DNA of 64,000 nucleotides from Combretum micranthum (taxonomy: Eukaryota > Streptophyta > Magnoliopsida > Myrtales > Combretaceae), in contig JAMXBD010001198.1 in the NCBI GenBank assembly GCA_024138025.1, forward strand, positions 186,001-250,000, given 5' to 3'. Position 1 is the stretch's first letter, and each line of letters begins with the position of its first letter. Positions 1 through 12,620 of this stretch are shown here, piece by piece. The notes beneath the pieces were generated by a model. It was not told the DNA's origin and made no database searches. It saw only the letters and a program-made list of their open reading frames with translations. Position numbers and translations under genes: made by a program.

Positions 1-59
1 GCTTATATTTATTTACAAATGATTAATATTTATGAAATAAGTTGTATCTTTTAATTGTT

Positions 60-1233
60 TGCAGACCCGTAGTGACAGTTGATGGGACCTTTTTGTATGG
101 CAAGTAGAAGCAGAAACTGTTCACCGCAGTAGTAGTAGATGGGGCAAATCATATAATTCCATTAATGTATTATCTTGTCGATGAGGAAAAAGAGGACTCA
201 TGGAGTTGGTTCCTTACAAAATTGCTGGAATACGTTATCAAGGACCGTTCAAACATCTGCTTAATATCTAATTGACATGTCGGCATTAAGAGTGCAGTTG
301 AAGGTGAGCATGTTGTGTAGCCTAGAGGGCGGCCATAGCGGTAGTGTATCAGGCATGTTGCTAGCAAGTTCAACTCGAAGGCCAAAAGCAAGGAGTGTAA
401 AGAATTAGTTAAGAGAGCAGCATACCAAATACAGATGAGAAAGTTTCATTGTTTCTTTAATGCAGCAAAGCAAAATAGTCTATGGACATCGAGATATTTT
501 CGCGAGCTGCATCCATACGTGGACTTTATCTTACAATGAAGGCATAAGATTCAGAATTGGTATAGCAAACATAGCCAAAAGTTACAATTCCATTCTAAAA
601 GATGCTCGGTGTTTACCTATGGCAGTATTAGTAAAGAAAACCTTCTACAATTGCAACTCCATATTCAACAAGCAAAAATGGGAGGCTAGTAAAGCAATGA
701 GTTCGGGTATGTTACTTACACCATATACTACAATGAAGTTTGAAAGGTGGAACAATATTGCAAGCATCCATCAGGTAACGTGTTTTGACTACCACGAACG
801 AGTATTTGAGGTTGTAACCGCTCCATACCTTACAATGTATGGCCAAAAGGGAGATTCCATTCACAAAGTGGAGTTGCGAGCATGTAAATGCACATGCAAT
901 AACTGGCAGACGTATAGAATCCTGTGTTCCCATGCAATGGTAATAATGGGAACTCTACACATGGATTATGTTGGCCAAGTAAGGCAATGGTACAAATGGG
1001 AGAATCAGCTGTGAGTGTATGGGTGATCTTTCATACCTACAACAGATAAGGCTAATTAAACTCCTCTTGACATTCCAAAGTGGCACCTTATCCTAGGACT
1101 TATTAGGAAAAGGGGTAGGCCCAGAGAAAAACGGTTCCATAATTAAATGGATATTCCAGATGTCCCACAAGGTTACTCATGTGATTCGTGTGGGCAGACA
1201 AGTCACAACATCAGAAGTTGTCCTAGTAGGTGA
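60..1233 (+). pseudogene. Mutator-like (MULE) transposase, decayed, 5' end outside window
   Basis: Seen: the fragment opens CRPVVTVDGTFLYGK at 60-104, the first DDE-Asp block of plant MULE transposases. An ICLIS block follows at 255-269, where the second catalytic Asp codon has become AAT (270-272) and is followed by TGA. From 460 to 1014 the frame is open for 184 codons and includes IANIAKSYNSILKDAR and a SWIM zinc finger: Cys codons at 889, 895 and 925, His at 931. A RGRPR motif and an intact CCHC zinc knuckle (CDSCGQTSHNIRSC, 1180-1221) close the protein; TGA is at 1231. Family knowledge: such enzymes cut and paste MULE elements in the nucleus. Odd: a stop at 105, the lost catalytic Asp and a frameshift near 470-530 make it inactive. 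TTTGCAG at 56-62 could be an intron acceptor. The PMD module directly downstream may have been part of the same gene. Confidence 0.9.
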
Positions 1234-1391
1234 GCGGCTAATAGGACCGTTATGGGGTAGTCAAGTCGTAGTGGTATTTGTTTGGTTCATGTCATTTCTT
1301 TTGCTCCATCTACATCTCATACATCATGTATTCTTGCTTCTTTTTTTACTTATGCTTCTACTAACACTATTCCCTAATTTCTTCATTGCAG
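1230..1391 (+). other. Candidate GT-AG intron joining MULE and PMD modules
   Basis: GTGAGC at 1230 follows the last zinc-knuckle codons of the MULE transposase. A pyrimidine-rich tract ending TTCATTGCAG at 1391 directly precedes the first PMD codons. Spliced as read today, the two frames are off by one base, so either a later indel or another donor must be assumed. Inference only; transcripts would decide. Confidence 0.45.
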
Positions 1392-3602
1392 GTGGATCCG
1401 GGACTGCTCAATAATTCCATCCTTATAGGGCAGCTTATTCACAGGTCAAGGTTGGCATGGGAAGGACAGGTAAGATTATTTCCTCATCCAATTACTTATA
1501 TCATTCACACACAGATCAAGTCATGGATTTGTTTTCAAATGTAGGAGCATGTGGTGTTACATTGTCGCCGTCGAGAAGCAAAGCTCAGACGGTAAGACGG
1601 TAGGACGACATGCCTATAGACTTAGATGAGAGACTTGTTCCACTTCTATCGCATGTCGGTTTCATAGGTGCTGCTCAGATACCGTTTATGCAGTTAGATT
1701 GGCACCTTATTACATCTCTGGTAGAGAGATGGCATCCAGAGACACACACGTTTCACATGCCGATGGGGGAGTAAAATGTAATGTTACAGGACGTTTCTAC
1801 ACTTACCGGCCTGCCTGTCGATGGCCATGCAGTTACATCTCGGATTAATTAGCCGGAGTTATGCTACCAATTACGAGGAGTTAGACCACAGGTTATGTGG
1901 ACATGGATGGTGGCCGGCTAAAGATGTCATGGTTGGATACATACTTTAGAGAGCTACCTGATCATGCAAATGACATCACTCTCTAGTGATATGCTAGAGC
2001 ATATATTCTATTGTTACGGGGGCGGGGCTTCATTGTTGCAGACAAATTGTCGAATATGGTGCACGTTATGTACCTCCAGCTGCTCGATGACTTGGAGAGA
2101 GGAGGGTAATTCGCATAGGGAGAAGCTGGCTTGGCATGGCTATACAAACAATTATGCATGGCTTCTCATGTAGAGACGGGTGACATTGTAGGACCCTAGT
2201 AGTCCTCCAGATCTGGGCATGGGAGCACTTCCCACACATCGCTCCGCTGAGATGACAGATCACTTCAGTTACCACAGATCGCTCATTGATCAGTTACTGG
2301 GGTGCTACTTTCGATGTCATTCGATCTCCAACACATTTGATATTCGAGAATAAGGGGTGTTTCGATAGACAGCTCCCCAGCCAGGTATCGGTTCGTATAT
2401 ATAATGTGGTCATATGTATATAGTTATGTTGTATTTACTTACTTATCAATACTATAGTTTTGCTTCTTGTACAGGTTGTTTGGGCCCCTTATGTCGTTAT
2501 TATGGATTCCTTCCCTATTTACTGTCAGGCAGGGAGTGACATATGGCATGCTTGAGTCCCCTTGGTTTGCTTTCACATTGTCGAGCACTACTACCCACAT
2601 AGGGTGCTTAGACAATTTGGTGGTTTCTAAGGGATTCCCGACCATCCAATTGATATGAGAGCCCTACATGAAATAGACTTACGATGGCGTTTCGAGTGGA
2701 ACTGGGTGTCGGAGCACGATAGGTGGATAGCTGAGTGGGATGGCAGGCGAGATCGGATTGTCCAGGTACCTGATATTCTTATTGGCACATCTGTAGATTA
2801 TTTTGACTGGTACGATGCGATCACTAGGCGTTAAACCAGTCGTACGGGGGCCATTATTTGATGTATGGTAAGTTCACTAACTACATAAACTATATATGGA
2901 TTTAAACTATGTTTGCTATTAACTAATCTACTTGTTTCCCATCGCTTGTAGGCAAATTTCATCTATAGAGTCCCGAACATGCCACCAAAGGACACTCCAT
3001 CCACTGCACGAGATGTCATTCATGTAGTGAACGAGTTTATGGGACTTAATTTGAATGATCTATCACCAACGCTTGGTCCAACACCAGCACCAGTACTACG
3101 ACCTAAAGACCCGCAGCCTCGGCCTGTACAGAGACGGCATCCAGCTAGAGAGAGGTGTGGGCGGGGATAAGGATGGGGTTAGGAGCGAGGGTGAACCAGA
3201 GGTGTACATATCAGAGACGAGCCTTCACCCTCTCATGAGCACGTATCGAATGAGCCAGGCCTTCCACATTTTCTTCATTCTGAGCCTGGCCCATCATCTT
3301 CGTCAGATGCTCATCTACATAAGACTCCCATGGCAGATATAGCATATACCGAGTTCCACACCCCCTTCGCTTCATAGAATAGGCGACCATCAGCGTCACA
3401 TGATAGGGGGGAAGGACTTACCCATATTGAGCTAGACCCAGTCCTATTTCATCCATATGGTGCTGGTGGTGGAGATAAGGATGCCACACTCACTCAGGTG
3501 GATCTTACCATAGAGCTTCCTCATCAAGGTGTCCATCAGCGTACACCATTCCCTCGAACTTTTGTTAGGCGAGGACAAGGAAAGCGGGGCACCCAGCAGT
3601 AG
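1392..3602 (+). pseudogene. Plant mobile domain (PMD, MAIN-LIKE type) pseudogene, four exons
   Basis: Seen: exon 1 (1392-1469) reads VDPGLLNN...RLAWEGQ and ends at GTAAG. Intron 1 runs 1470-1544 and is phase 0. Exon 2 starts EHVVLHCRRR; from 1610 it reads RLVPLLSHVGFIGAAQ, then TLTGLPVDGHAV and, in a shifted frame, WLDTYFRELPDHANDITL and ARAYILLL. A second intron ends TTGTACAG at 2474. Exon 3 carries VLRQFGGF and LHEIDLRWRFEWNW. A third intron runs from GTAAGT near 2869 to an acceptor at 2951. Exon 4 ends in a proline-rich tail, FVRRGQGKRGTQQ, with TAG at 3600. Known: this is the aminotransferase-like PMD fold of Arabidopsis MAIN/MAIL proteins, nuclear factors linked to gene and transposon silencing; the fold also occurs inside plant transposons. 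Stops at about 1593, 1770 and 1848 and frameshifts in exon 2 show decay, while the splice sites survive. It lies just behind the MULE transposase. Confidence 0.88.
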
Positions 3603-4000
3603 CTGTTGTATAGATTTTTATCCATCATGATTCTTTTATGATTCTTGTATATAGATTCTTCTTTTCTCTCATTGGTGTTTGTAGTTAACATAACATTCAT
3701 GTACTTAACACATCATTCCTTCCAGTTTCCATTTATGAGTTTTTTCTATGTTTGCTGTGAATGATTTTATATTCTGGTATGATAGAATGAATTGGATTTG
3801 ACACTGAGTTTTTTGATGGATTGGGTTTAGGAATACTTTTGTGGTTAGGTTATGAAGTCTGTAAGTTGTTTAGCCACAGTGGATGATGGCTAATGAATGA
3901 TTATATGGCTCATTCTATATGATTTTGACAGGTTATAACAATTAATATGTAATCATGAGGAAATTTATAATTTTTAATAAAGTTGTGTGGTGGTAGACCT
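3603..4000. other. Non-coding, AT-rich 3' flank of PMD pseudogene
   Basis: No coding frame or structured repeat is visible. It could contain the PMD 3' UTR; no clear poly(A) site stands out. Confidence 0.4.
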
Positions 4001-4106
4001 GACCTCGTCTCTTGGAGAGAGGAGGTCGTTATTTGAATGAACCTTGTCTTTTGGAGAGACGAGGTTTAAGGAAGACATTGACCTTGTCTCTTCTAGAGAC
4101 AAAGTC
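4001..4106. repeat. Array of three 27-bp imperfect palindromes, ~40-bp period
   Basis: Units lie at 4001-4027, 4040-4066 and 4080-4106. Each has the form ACCTYGTCTC...GAGACRAGGT, nearly its own reverse complement, separated by 13-bp linkers that are not conserved. The arms stay paired although the base sequence drifts between units. Function unknown; see findings. Confidence 0.85.
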
Positions 4107-4249
4107 GGGTTGCCTAAAACTGGGAATATTTTCTTCGCAGTGGCATTTTCGTAATTTTTTTAAATTAGCAATATTTTTTTTCTTTTTTCCTAAATTTACA
4201 TATACATGTAATTATTTTTAATATATATATATTATTTACCTATTGATGA

Positions 4250-5090
4250 GTGCTTTGCACGAATTTACAATTTCCCAAACTCTAAGAATCAATATGCAAA
4301 CCTTGACCCAATAAAATATCTATAATAGAATCAAAGGTATATTTGAACATGATCCTAGATCTGAAAACTCCACGGACCTTGGTATGGATTGATGAAAAGT
4401 TCTTGACCCGTTGGTTGACTAATCCTAAGAACATTGATATAGAGATCTCGATCTTGTAGAAAATATTGACCAAAAACCTTGTTATAATGAAGAATGATGC
4501 AAGAATTCAAATTCTTGAAGAATTCACAAACTCTCGAAAGAACTCAAAGAGAAGAATTTCTCTCAATTGATTTCAATGTCAAAATAATCTATTCTATTAC
4601 ATCCCATAGTTTTTTGGTTTATATGGACTAACAAAAAGAAACCTAAAAGGCATAAATAAAAACAAGTTGTTCGTATACAAAGGCTGGCGACCTAAAATAC
4701 AAATTAGGTGACCTAAAAATAAAACACAAAACTGGTATAATTTCAATAGCAAGAAGGTCGGCGGCATAACTAAGAAGATCGGCAGCGTATCCCATGAAGG
4801 TCGATGGCTTTATAGCTGGCATATAGGATTTAATCTTCAAGGTCGGAGCGTTGGCCTCAAAGCTACTAGCTTTGGGCCGACTTTTAATCCCACTATGTTA
4901 AACATTTATGGTCTCCTTCCTTCGCCGATTCAATGTGCCTCGTTCAATCCTCCATGAAGTTCTTGTAGTAACCATTGAACTCATCTTAAAGTTTCTTAGC
5001 TTGGTTTCGCGTGATCATGCCTCCTGGTACTTGAACTTACTGTGGCGATCTTGGCACAGTCAAGTCATCATCCACCTATGTTAATGTTTT
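4250..5090 (-). mobile_element. Possible LTR/gag remnant of a Ty3/gypsy element
   Basis: On the minus strand around 5060-4990 a short frame reads VQVPGGMITRNQAKKL, which resembles the M(T/I)TRARAKK start of some gypsy gag proteins. The sequence downstream on that strand (4990-4250) is repeat-like, with recurring AAGGTCGGC motifs, but shows no further domain I can name. No LTR pair or PBS is visible. Assignment is weak. Confidence 0.3.
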
Positions 5091-6178
5091 GTGGATTTTG
5101 ATTAAAGTACTATTATTGTATGTTTGATGGAAGTTAATGTGGTAATCGATATTTAGTTTGATTTTGTCGATGATGATACATCCAAAGACTTGTTTTTCCC
5201 CTTTTCCTTAATTTGATTTTCTTCTTTTTTCAACTCTCGTTATAATATAATAATTTAAAAAAAAACTCAATGATAAAGGCTAAAAAATAAGGTTTGTTGA
5301 AATTATCAATTTGATTTGTTGAAACCATTACGTTAAATGGTTTAAAAACAAAAAAATCAAAAAAATTAACCAAAAATTGTTAAGACGATTAACCATTTAT
5401 AATAGATTAGCTCAGGATCGAGATATTAAAAAACCGATACTTACAATCAGGCTCAAAAAATAGGATCACGGATCGGTTAACCAATTCATAAACATACCTA
5501 TAGGGATCTGTGACTAGGGAACTGTGATTTATGTTTCCAGAAGTCAAAAAGGCTTATTAGTAACAAGGAAATCACTTTTTGCATTAGAGTGTGTCGACTC
5601 GCTTAAATGAGGACGTTAATTTAATATAGCTTTCCACAAAAGACATTTCACTTTCATAGTGCTAGTGCCTATGTATATCGCGTCTATATAAGGCAATAAT
5701 AGTATGGAATATGTATATAGGTATACATTATTTAATCGTGATGTATACCTATGATGTATTTTTTATATATCCTATTTTTAAGTCACAATTTTATGATTGT
5801 TTAGTGGTAATTATTTTCAAGATGTCCTTAAATAAGTAATTAATTTTCATTAGGGTTCTAAACAAGAAATTATTTCGACTCCACATCCTATTTTAAAAAT
5901 TCCACATATAAAATATACAAATTTGACATTATTCATCCCTCTTATTTAACATTGATAAGGGTATTTTTATAATTTTAATCTAAAGTTAGTTTTTGTATTT
6001 GTTGTATCCCTCCAGCCAATTTACCTTCCCGTCAATTCCAAGTCTCGATATTTTTGCTTGAACTTCCAAATAGTTATCATTATCTATTTACTTTGTGTCA
6101 ATTAGTAGTGCTATTAATATATGTATGGTTAATTTTTTTCATTTATAAATCACTTTCTTTGTTTATAATAGTTCCAAA
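5091..6178. other. AT-rich intergenic DNA
   Basis: No gene is supported. The only notable structure is a hairpin at 5717-5752. Confidence 0.5.
5717..5752. repeat. Perfect 12-bp inverted repeat with 12-nt loop
   Basis: ATAGGTATACAT (5717-5728) and its exact reverse complement ATGTATACCTAT (5741-5752) flank a 12-nt spacer. Isolated; function unknown. Confidence 0.85.
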
Positions 6179-6179
6179 T

Positions 6180-6392
6180 AACTCCTTCTTTTTTACCTAC
6201 CTCTTTTCATTTTAGTATGCTAACAAAAAATGAAGAAGACAAAGAACAATTAATTTTAGAACATGAAGGATAATTAATTTTACAATAACTCTTTCTTTTT
6301 TGCTACCTCTTTCCATTTTGGTATGGTAAAAGATGAATGAAGAGGACAAAGAGCAATTAATTTTAGAACACAAAGGATAATTAATTTTATAA
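6180..6392. repeat. Tandem duplication, ~107-bp unit, two copies
   Basis: The stretch ending GAAGGATAATTAATTTTA recurs 107 bp later with few changes; for example, CAATTAATTTTAGAACA starts at 6247 and again at 6354. Non-coding. Confidence 0.8.
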
Positions 6393-8472
6393 GATAAGCA
6401 TGGTATTTCCTTTTAATTTGGTATGAGTTTTTATTTTTATATGCAAAATTTTATGTTTCTTTCTCTTAAAGTGCAAATGGTTTTTTCTCCATATTCTTTT
6501 TTGTTGTTAACTCATTTAATTGAAGAAAAACATCAACTTTGTTTTGACACCTATTTGTTTTTGTTAGAAATGCTTGTAATTTGTTTAGAGCATGTATTGT
6601 TGTAGGGATGACTACAGGAAATGGATCAAGAAATTACGAGGGTCGACTTCCAATAACCATGTATAAATTTTCGTTGCAATATGAGGGGATTGTTAAATGA
6701 TTTGATTCACAATCTTTCAGATAAAAGAATTAGAAGGCCTAGTATATTATATGTGTGATTGATTGATAAAATATAATATTAAGTTTAGGGAGAAGTGGCT
6801 TCAATGGTGATTGTTTCTATTTTTTATTTTCTTTTATGTTTCTTATTCTTTTTAGCAAGCCCCCGACGATGATGCTAGTGTTTCAGCATTATACATACTC
6901 AAAGGTCTTAAATTTTGTGATTTTCTTCGTTCCATATTTAATTTTTTTAATGTACAAATTATTCAATATGTTGAAATGTTTGTCATATTCGATTCTTTTT
7001 TTTAAATTATGTAATTTGTAAGATGAATGTTAAAATTTTTTTGTTAGCATGAATTTTAGAAAAAAGAAATAAATTTTTTTTTTTTTTCAATATAAATCAA
7101 AGAAACGACTGATATACATAATTTTTTCACTACGGTTTGCTATTGGTTATGTGGATGTTGTGTTTTAAACTTTTACTTTTCTATATCCTGTATTATATTT
7201 TCTCATGAACTTTATTTCCCCTTTTGCGGTTTAGCTGTGATAAGCTTTATATTTTTTTTTTCCTTTTTTATTCTTTCACAATATGAGATTATAATTAGAG
7301 GTTGAAAGTATTGTCATATATCATCTATTATTTTATGATTTTTAAGGTTGTATCTTTTTCTTGTTTCATTTTAATTCCTCTTATAATATACGAATTATAA
7401 TGATTTTTAACTGATGGTTTTAATTTTATAGGGGTGCATTGGTCAAGAGAGACTTATTTCCAATTTGTTATAATTATCCAGCTAAAAGTGAACCTTAACA
7501 TGCAAAATTTTTCTGTAAATCTTATTACTTTATTTTGTTGTAAAGTGGTTATTAAGTAATGAATTATGTACGTAATTGTATAGTCTATAAGTATCAACCT
7601 ATGGTTTTTTTCCCCATTACAACGGGGGATGGGGATTACAATGCCGTTAGCATCAATGTATGGTGTTAAATTATATTGTTATTGTAGCAATTAGATGCAA
7701 AATTTATAAGATAGTGTAATTTTTTTCTAACAAATTTTATATTGTAAAATTTATGAGATAATTTGGAGCTTGTTAAATTATTAGCCTATTAATTTGGAGC
7801 ATTTTGATAGAAAAAAACAAGAGGAAAAAAATAAAAGGAAAAGGGAAAATAGAAATTTGAACCATCTATGTACAAGTTTACTAATTTATGATTAATGGGT
7901 AATGACGATTTAATGATCTATAATGATAGTGTAATAAGGAATGGCAAATGCTTAGTTTTTTTAATGCAGAGATATGTTAGAATTATTATTTCAAATTAAT
8001 CTATAAATAATAGAAAAAAATTTTGAGTAATAAATCATTCACCTATGGAGCAAATGAGATAAAAAATAAAATGATCTAATATTGATTTCCTTATTTGGAA
8101 CAATAACCTTTCTAATATACCTATAACAAGGCAGTTACATCACCAATCCCATTGATATGAGAGTGAATGGATAAAATGAGACAAATAATTGTAAAATAGT
8201 TTTAATGTTATCGTCTTTTATTTTTAAATTTATTTTCTTAAAAAATGTTCATTTTGTTCAAACAACTTTAGCAATAGACATGATATAGAAATAGAAGCTC
8301 CCACTAGGCGTTGAGAATTCATAAATTTTATATATTACTATATTATATATGTAATTTCTTTTGGTGTTGTTTCATTTAAATTTTACACACGCAATGTAGG
8401 GAGGAAATTATTTGTACCATATAATTTAAAAAAAAATCGATAAAACAAAATTATAAAAAGATTATAAAAGTA
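6393..8472. other. AT-rich intergenic DNA, no gene seen
   Basis: Short frames at 6423-6605 and 6836-7021 encode only Phe/Leu-rich peptides typical of T-rich DNA. No domain, repeat pair or regulatory element is recognisable. Confidence 0.5.
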
Positions 8473-8758
8473 GTGTATCGCATCTTGGTGATGCGATACA
8501 GATTTTTTAAAAATTATAAGTGTATCGCATATTGGTTGTGCATACACTTACATGTGTATCGCATGACCAACAAGTGATACACATATAAATATACGTGTAT
8601 CGCTTATTGGTTATGCGATGCAGGGTCAGACGAGTATCACATAACTAACATGCGATACTCAAGCTCCTAAATTTTATTTATTTTGCCTAAGTTGCTATAT
8701 CTCTATTCGAAGATGCGATACAAGTATAAATACTTGTATCTCCATTCCAAGATACAAT
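8473..8758. repeat. Array of six palindromic units built on TGTATCGCAT
   Basis: Units: 8474-8500 (perfect 11-bp arms TGTATCGCATC, 5-nt loop), 8520-8547, 8552-8584, 8596-8622, 8632-8660 (GAGTATCACAT/ATGCGATACTC) and 8717-8740 (perfect 11-bp arms GATACAAGTAT, 2-nt loop). A shorter pairing follows to about 8758. Spacing is 28-48 bp. Arms co-vary between units. The architecture matches the array at 4001 but the sequence does not. Confidence 0.85.
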
Positions 8759-10217
8759 AAGGAACACTATTTTTGTAATTTTTTTGTATAATTTATATTT
8801 ATGTATTTTTTTTAAGTCAACCTTAAACATGTGTTTAACCCCAATGCAGGTGCACATATGTTAGTATGTTATTATATATATATATATTAAAATTTATTTT
8901 TAAATAATTTCGATTTCTTCATTCAAATTATTAATGATTCCATTTCAACGATAACTTTTGATAACTTTTTGGAATTTATCATTTAATTCAAATTTGATGA
9001 TATTTTGAGTTTTATATAAATTTATCTTTTACTTAATGAATTTATTTATCTAGCCAAACTTAATTATTAATTAGTATAAAATTGATGCATAAATGATCAA
9101 AATGGTAAAATTTACTTTCCCATCAAAATACACCATTTATTAATTGCTTAAATTTAAAATAAGCAAGTGAGATAAGATAAGAGAAAGATAATTAAAAATC
9201 GTGAGTGATAAGTGTAATTTAGTCTTTATTTAGGAAAAGTTTTGAGCTATAATTGATATAATTTTATGGTTAATTATATGAATTTGTTTTTTTTTCTTTG
9301 GCTAATGTGAAATGATACTTAATTTGATTAAATTGTGACTTTAGGGTTTTGAGAGATTAATTGAGCTTAAAGAATGGTTCAATTGAGTTTACAAAAGAAT
9401 TGAAGAAAAATTGAGGATTTAGGAAGTACACGAGCTCAGGACCATAGAAGTGTTGTAGTGATATACGATATAAGTAAAAGGTTGTATATTAAGAAGTTGG
9501 AACGGTCCATGACCCAATACCAATCTACATGTAGGGGCCATGTAAATTCAAGGAATAAGAACTATAGACATTGGAGGGGTACACGATTAGATCGTTTAAC
9601 CATGGACAGGTCGTATAGTTCCGTTGGAGAAGAAAAGTTAGAGAATAGAGAATTACATGACCCGATCTCAAAGTTGTGTATTGCTTGTGCATCCTTAAAT
9701 TTATGAGAATCTTTTTTGAATTTTTTCAATTTGAGGAAGATTATCTTGTAAAAGACTCTCAAGGACTCTTATACATATAAATTGAGTTTTGAAGCTAAAG
9801 AAGAAAGAGGATCATTATTCAAGCAATTTTAGAGAGAGAATTCAATAAGCAAGTTAGACATCATTGGAGTAGATTGCAAGATTAATTACTTAGAGGCTTT
9901 TACTTAATTTCATTATGTCCTTTTTCTGTATATTTTATAGTTATTGAATATTTTATGGAGAGTAAAGAGTTTGTTTAGATTTTTGAAAGACATTATATTG
10001 CTATATAATTGGGATTGATTGTTTATTCAATAAATTATTAATTTCTTAATTCTAATTATGTATTCCTTAATGTTTTCTTGAGTTAATATTTTCATAGTAT
10101 TAATTCTTGATGAATTATATATAGTGATTGAAAGATTGCTATTATAAGTAGATACAACATAATTAGTGGAATTTGATTGCAATATGGACATATGATGACA
10201 TAAATCTCTTTTGTTAG
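8759..10217. other. Non-coding AT-rich DNA
   Basis: Nothing coding is supported. The 82-codon frame at 9458-9706 has no domain and lies in repeat-like sequence. Confidence 0.45.
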
Positions 10218-10500
10218 TGTCATGCCCCAAAGGGTACCCTAAACGCGACAGTCCACCACACTCGATATTTAAACTCACGTATGATAATCTTAGTCATCTC
10301 ATGAGTTTAGACACCGGATGTAAGGCTTACGTTCACCATGTAGGGACCTCACTTTGAATCGAAATAGCTTAAGAACACATACATAGTAATAAGAATATAA
10401 ATCATAACAGTTATGACCAAGATTAATCTATTACAAAGATTTAAAGGGCATACCCCCGTCAAAAAATTAAGAGTCTTTAGGGTCCACAAAAGTCTCTTAC

Positions 10501-10518
10501 AACAACAACAACAACAAC

Positions 10519-10572
<54 letters not shown>
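10501..10572. repeat. Compound microsatellite (CAA)n-(CA)n
   Basis: Seven CAA-type triplets pass directly into about 26 CA dinucleotides. On the minus strand it would read as a Cys/Val run, which is an artefact. Confidence 0.97.
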
Positions 10573-10574
<2 letters not shown>

Positions 10575-12149
10575 ATTAAGGAGATTTAACTAGAATTCTA
10601 TGCCTAACATCTAGGTCCTGACTTCGTTAAAAAGCTCCTTAAATTCCAAAAGTTGTACCTGAGAACAGTGGCCTCTTGGGGATAGCCATAAATAATTGTA
10701 CTACAATAAGAAACTGTGAGGTTATAAGCTTGCAAGCTTAGTGACTTTCACTTCCAAATTCAGTACTCCATAAAAACAATAGGGCAAGCAAGTTATATTA
10801 AACAATCATATGAAATACACAAGCACCTGAGTATACAATACATAAGACTTTCCGGGAGTCCTATGTTGAATGGATTTGCATCCTCCATTCGGAGTTAGGT
10901 GTTTCAGGCCTATACGACCATAGATTTCAATTCTTCTCTCATTTGTTTAGTGGTTGTTTTAGGTGTCCATCTACTCGTTAATTATGTGATTCCAGTGCCT
11001 ACTCCTCTTCCATTTTAATTCAGGCGACCTCGTGCCGATAACCGAGTTTTCAGGCCCACTCGTTGCTTAGCTATTATGCCTTTTTCCCACAAAGGTATAA
11101 TAACAAATGTAATGCGACTCAATATATGTTATGCATGGGCAATTTAGTTATATGGTCATGGCATATTATTTAATTGAATTATAGGCGATCATAGAAATTT
11201 CAAACACTTCAATCCTATGCTAAATCATACAAATATTTATAACAATTCCCATTTCGATATCCTTATCATCAATTTAACCAAATAAAATTCACATGCGCAT
11301 TCCGATTTTTATCTTGTCCTAATTCTAATGCCACTAACATTACAAGCAAAAATCATAAGCATGTATTTAAAGAAAGTAAACTCACTTTGCCATGGAGAGA
11401 AATTCCTCTTAATCGTAATAATCCTTGGGAAGGTCTAGTTCGTCTCCCAAGTCGCCTAAAAAGAATACCTTTATGAGTATTTCTATAAAGTTTAAACGAA
11501 ACTTATTAATTCTATTCCAATAAGTTCGTCAAGTTTGTCAAAGTTTGCTAAAAGGAAATTCCAACTTAAAATGGCCATAACTTGATCATTTTAACTTGGA
11601 ATTTCGCAATTATATACCAATTTCTACCTATTCGATGAGAGCTATCCATTCCTAAAGTTATTTTCATCAAACAAGGTCATTTGGTTCATGAATAGTACAG
11701 TACATAATGTTATATGAGACTCCCAACCACTCATCAAATTCTAATTTCAATCCAAGCATCATTTCAAAAGCTTTAATAGATACTTAACTATCATTATCTT
11801 GAAAGATTCTTTTATATACATATATAACTCGATATCATGCATGATTTATAGGCTTTGATCAATCTATTTCCTCATGTACTCAGACAATGTTTTATGGGGT
11901 TTGAAAGACACTATTTTCTTAAGCTTTGTTTCTATCAAGTCTATTTTATGTACATGCAATATCTACAAGTTATTATCATGAATTCCATGATATGAGCTAT
12001 CTATATATATATTCTTAATGATATTTGATTACAAGAATTCTTTTAGAAAACATTTGCTTTGCAAAACCTTTTAAATTACTTGACTTAAGAAAACTAGCTT
12101 TATTTCTTGCAAATTCACACTTGTATTTATTAAAATGCAACCCTAATCA

Positions 12150-12620
12150 CCTATATGCCTAACATCTTCATTATTTTAATAAAATTCTTCATTTTGGAGT
12201 TGGAAAACAGGTGTTTAAATAGCGATTTTACCTAGTTACGAATTTACAAAATTTTAAGGAATGAAAACATTGTTTGATTTATATTTTAAAACCTTTTCCT
12301 TTGTTTTAGAAATATATGTTGATAAAATCCATTTATTATTGTCAAAATTAAGTCTTTACTACCTATATACTCTAAGGCTTCTATTTTTCTATTAAAATCT
12401 TCATTTTGGTATTTGGAAATAGGTGTTTAAGTGGGGGTCATTTCTAGATTCGAATTTTGAAATTGTGTTTGAGATTTTTTCTTGTGTAAAACTCATTTAA
12501 TCTTTCTAAAATTAAGTCCTAACCAAACTTACTCCTTAAGGCTTCCATTTCTTTAATAAAACTCTTGTTTTATGGTTAGAAAATAGGTGTTTACATATTA
12601 ACTTTTCCTTATTACGAATT
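12150..12620. repeat. Diverged ~160-210-bp repeats inside copy A
   Basis: A block of the form CTAAGGCTT...TCATTTTGG...GGAAAATAGGTGTTTA occurs near 12190, 12401 and 12564. Relatives recur in copy B near 15826, 15994, 16192 and 17621. Confidence 0.6.

Noticed and set aside
8473..8758. CRISPR-like array
   Set aside because: Units are palindromes with poorly conserved sequence and short irregular spacers in plant nuclear DNA; no cas genes.
9458..9706. 82-codon frame as a small gene
   Set aside because: No domain, no promoter or splice signals, repeat-like surroundings.
10349..10573. Cys/Val-rich frame on the minus strand
   Set aside because: It is the translation of the (CAA)n-(CA)n microsatellite.
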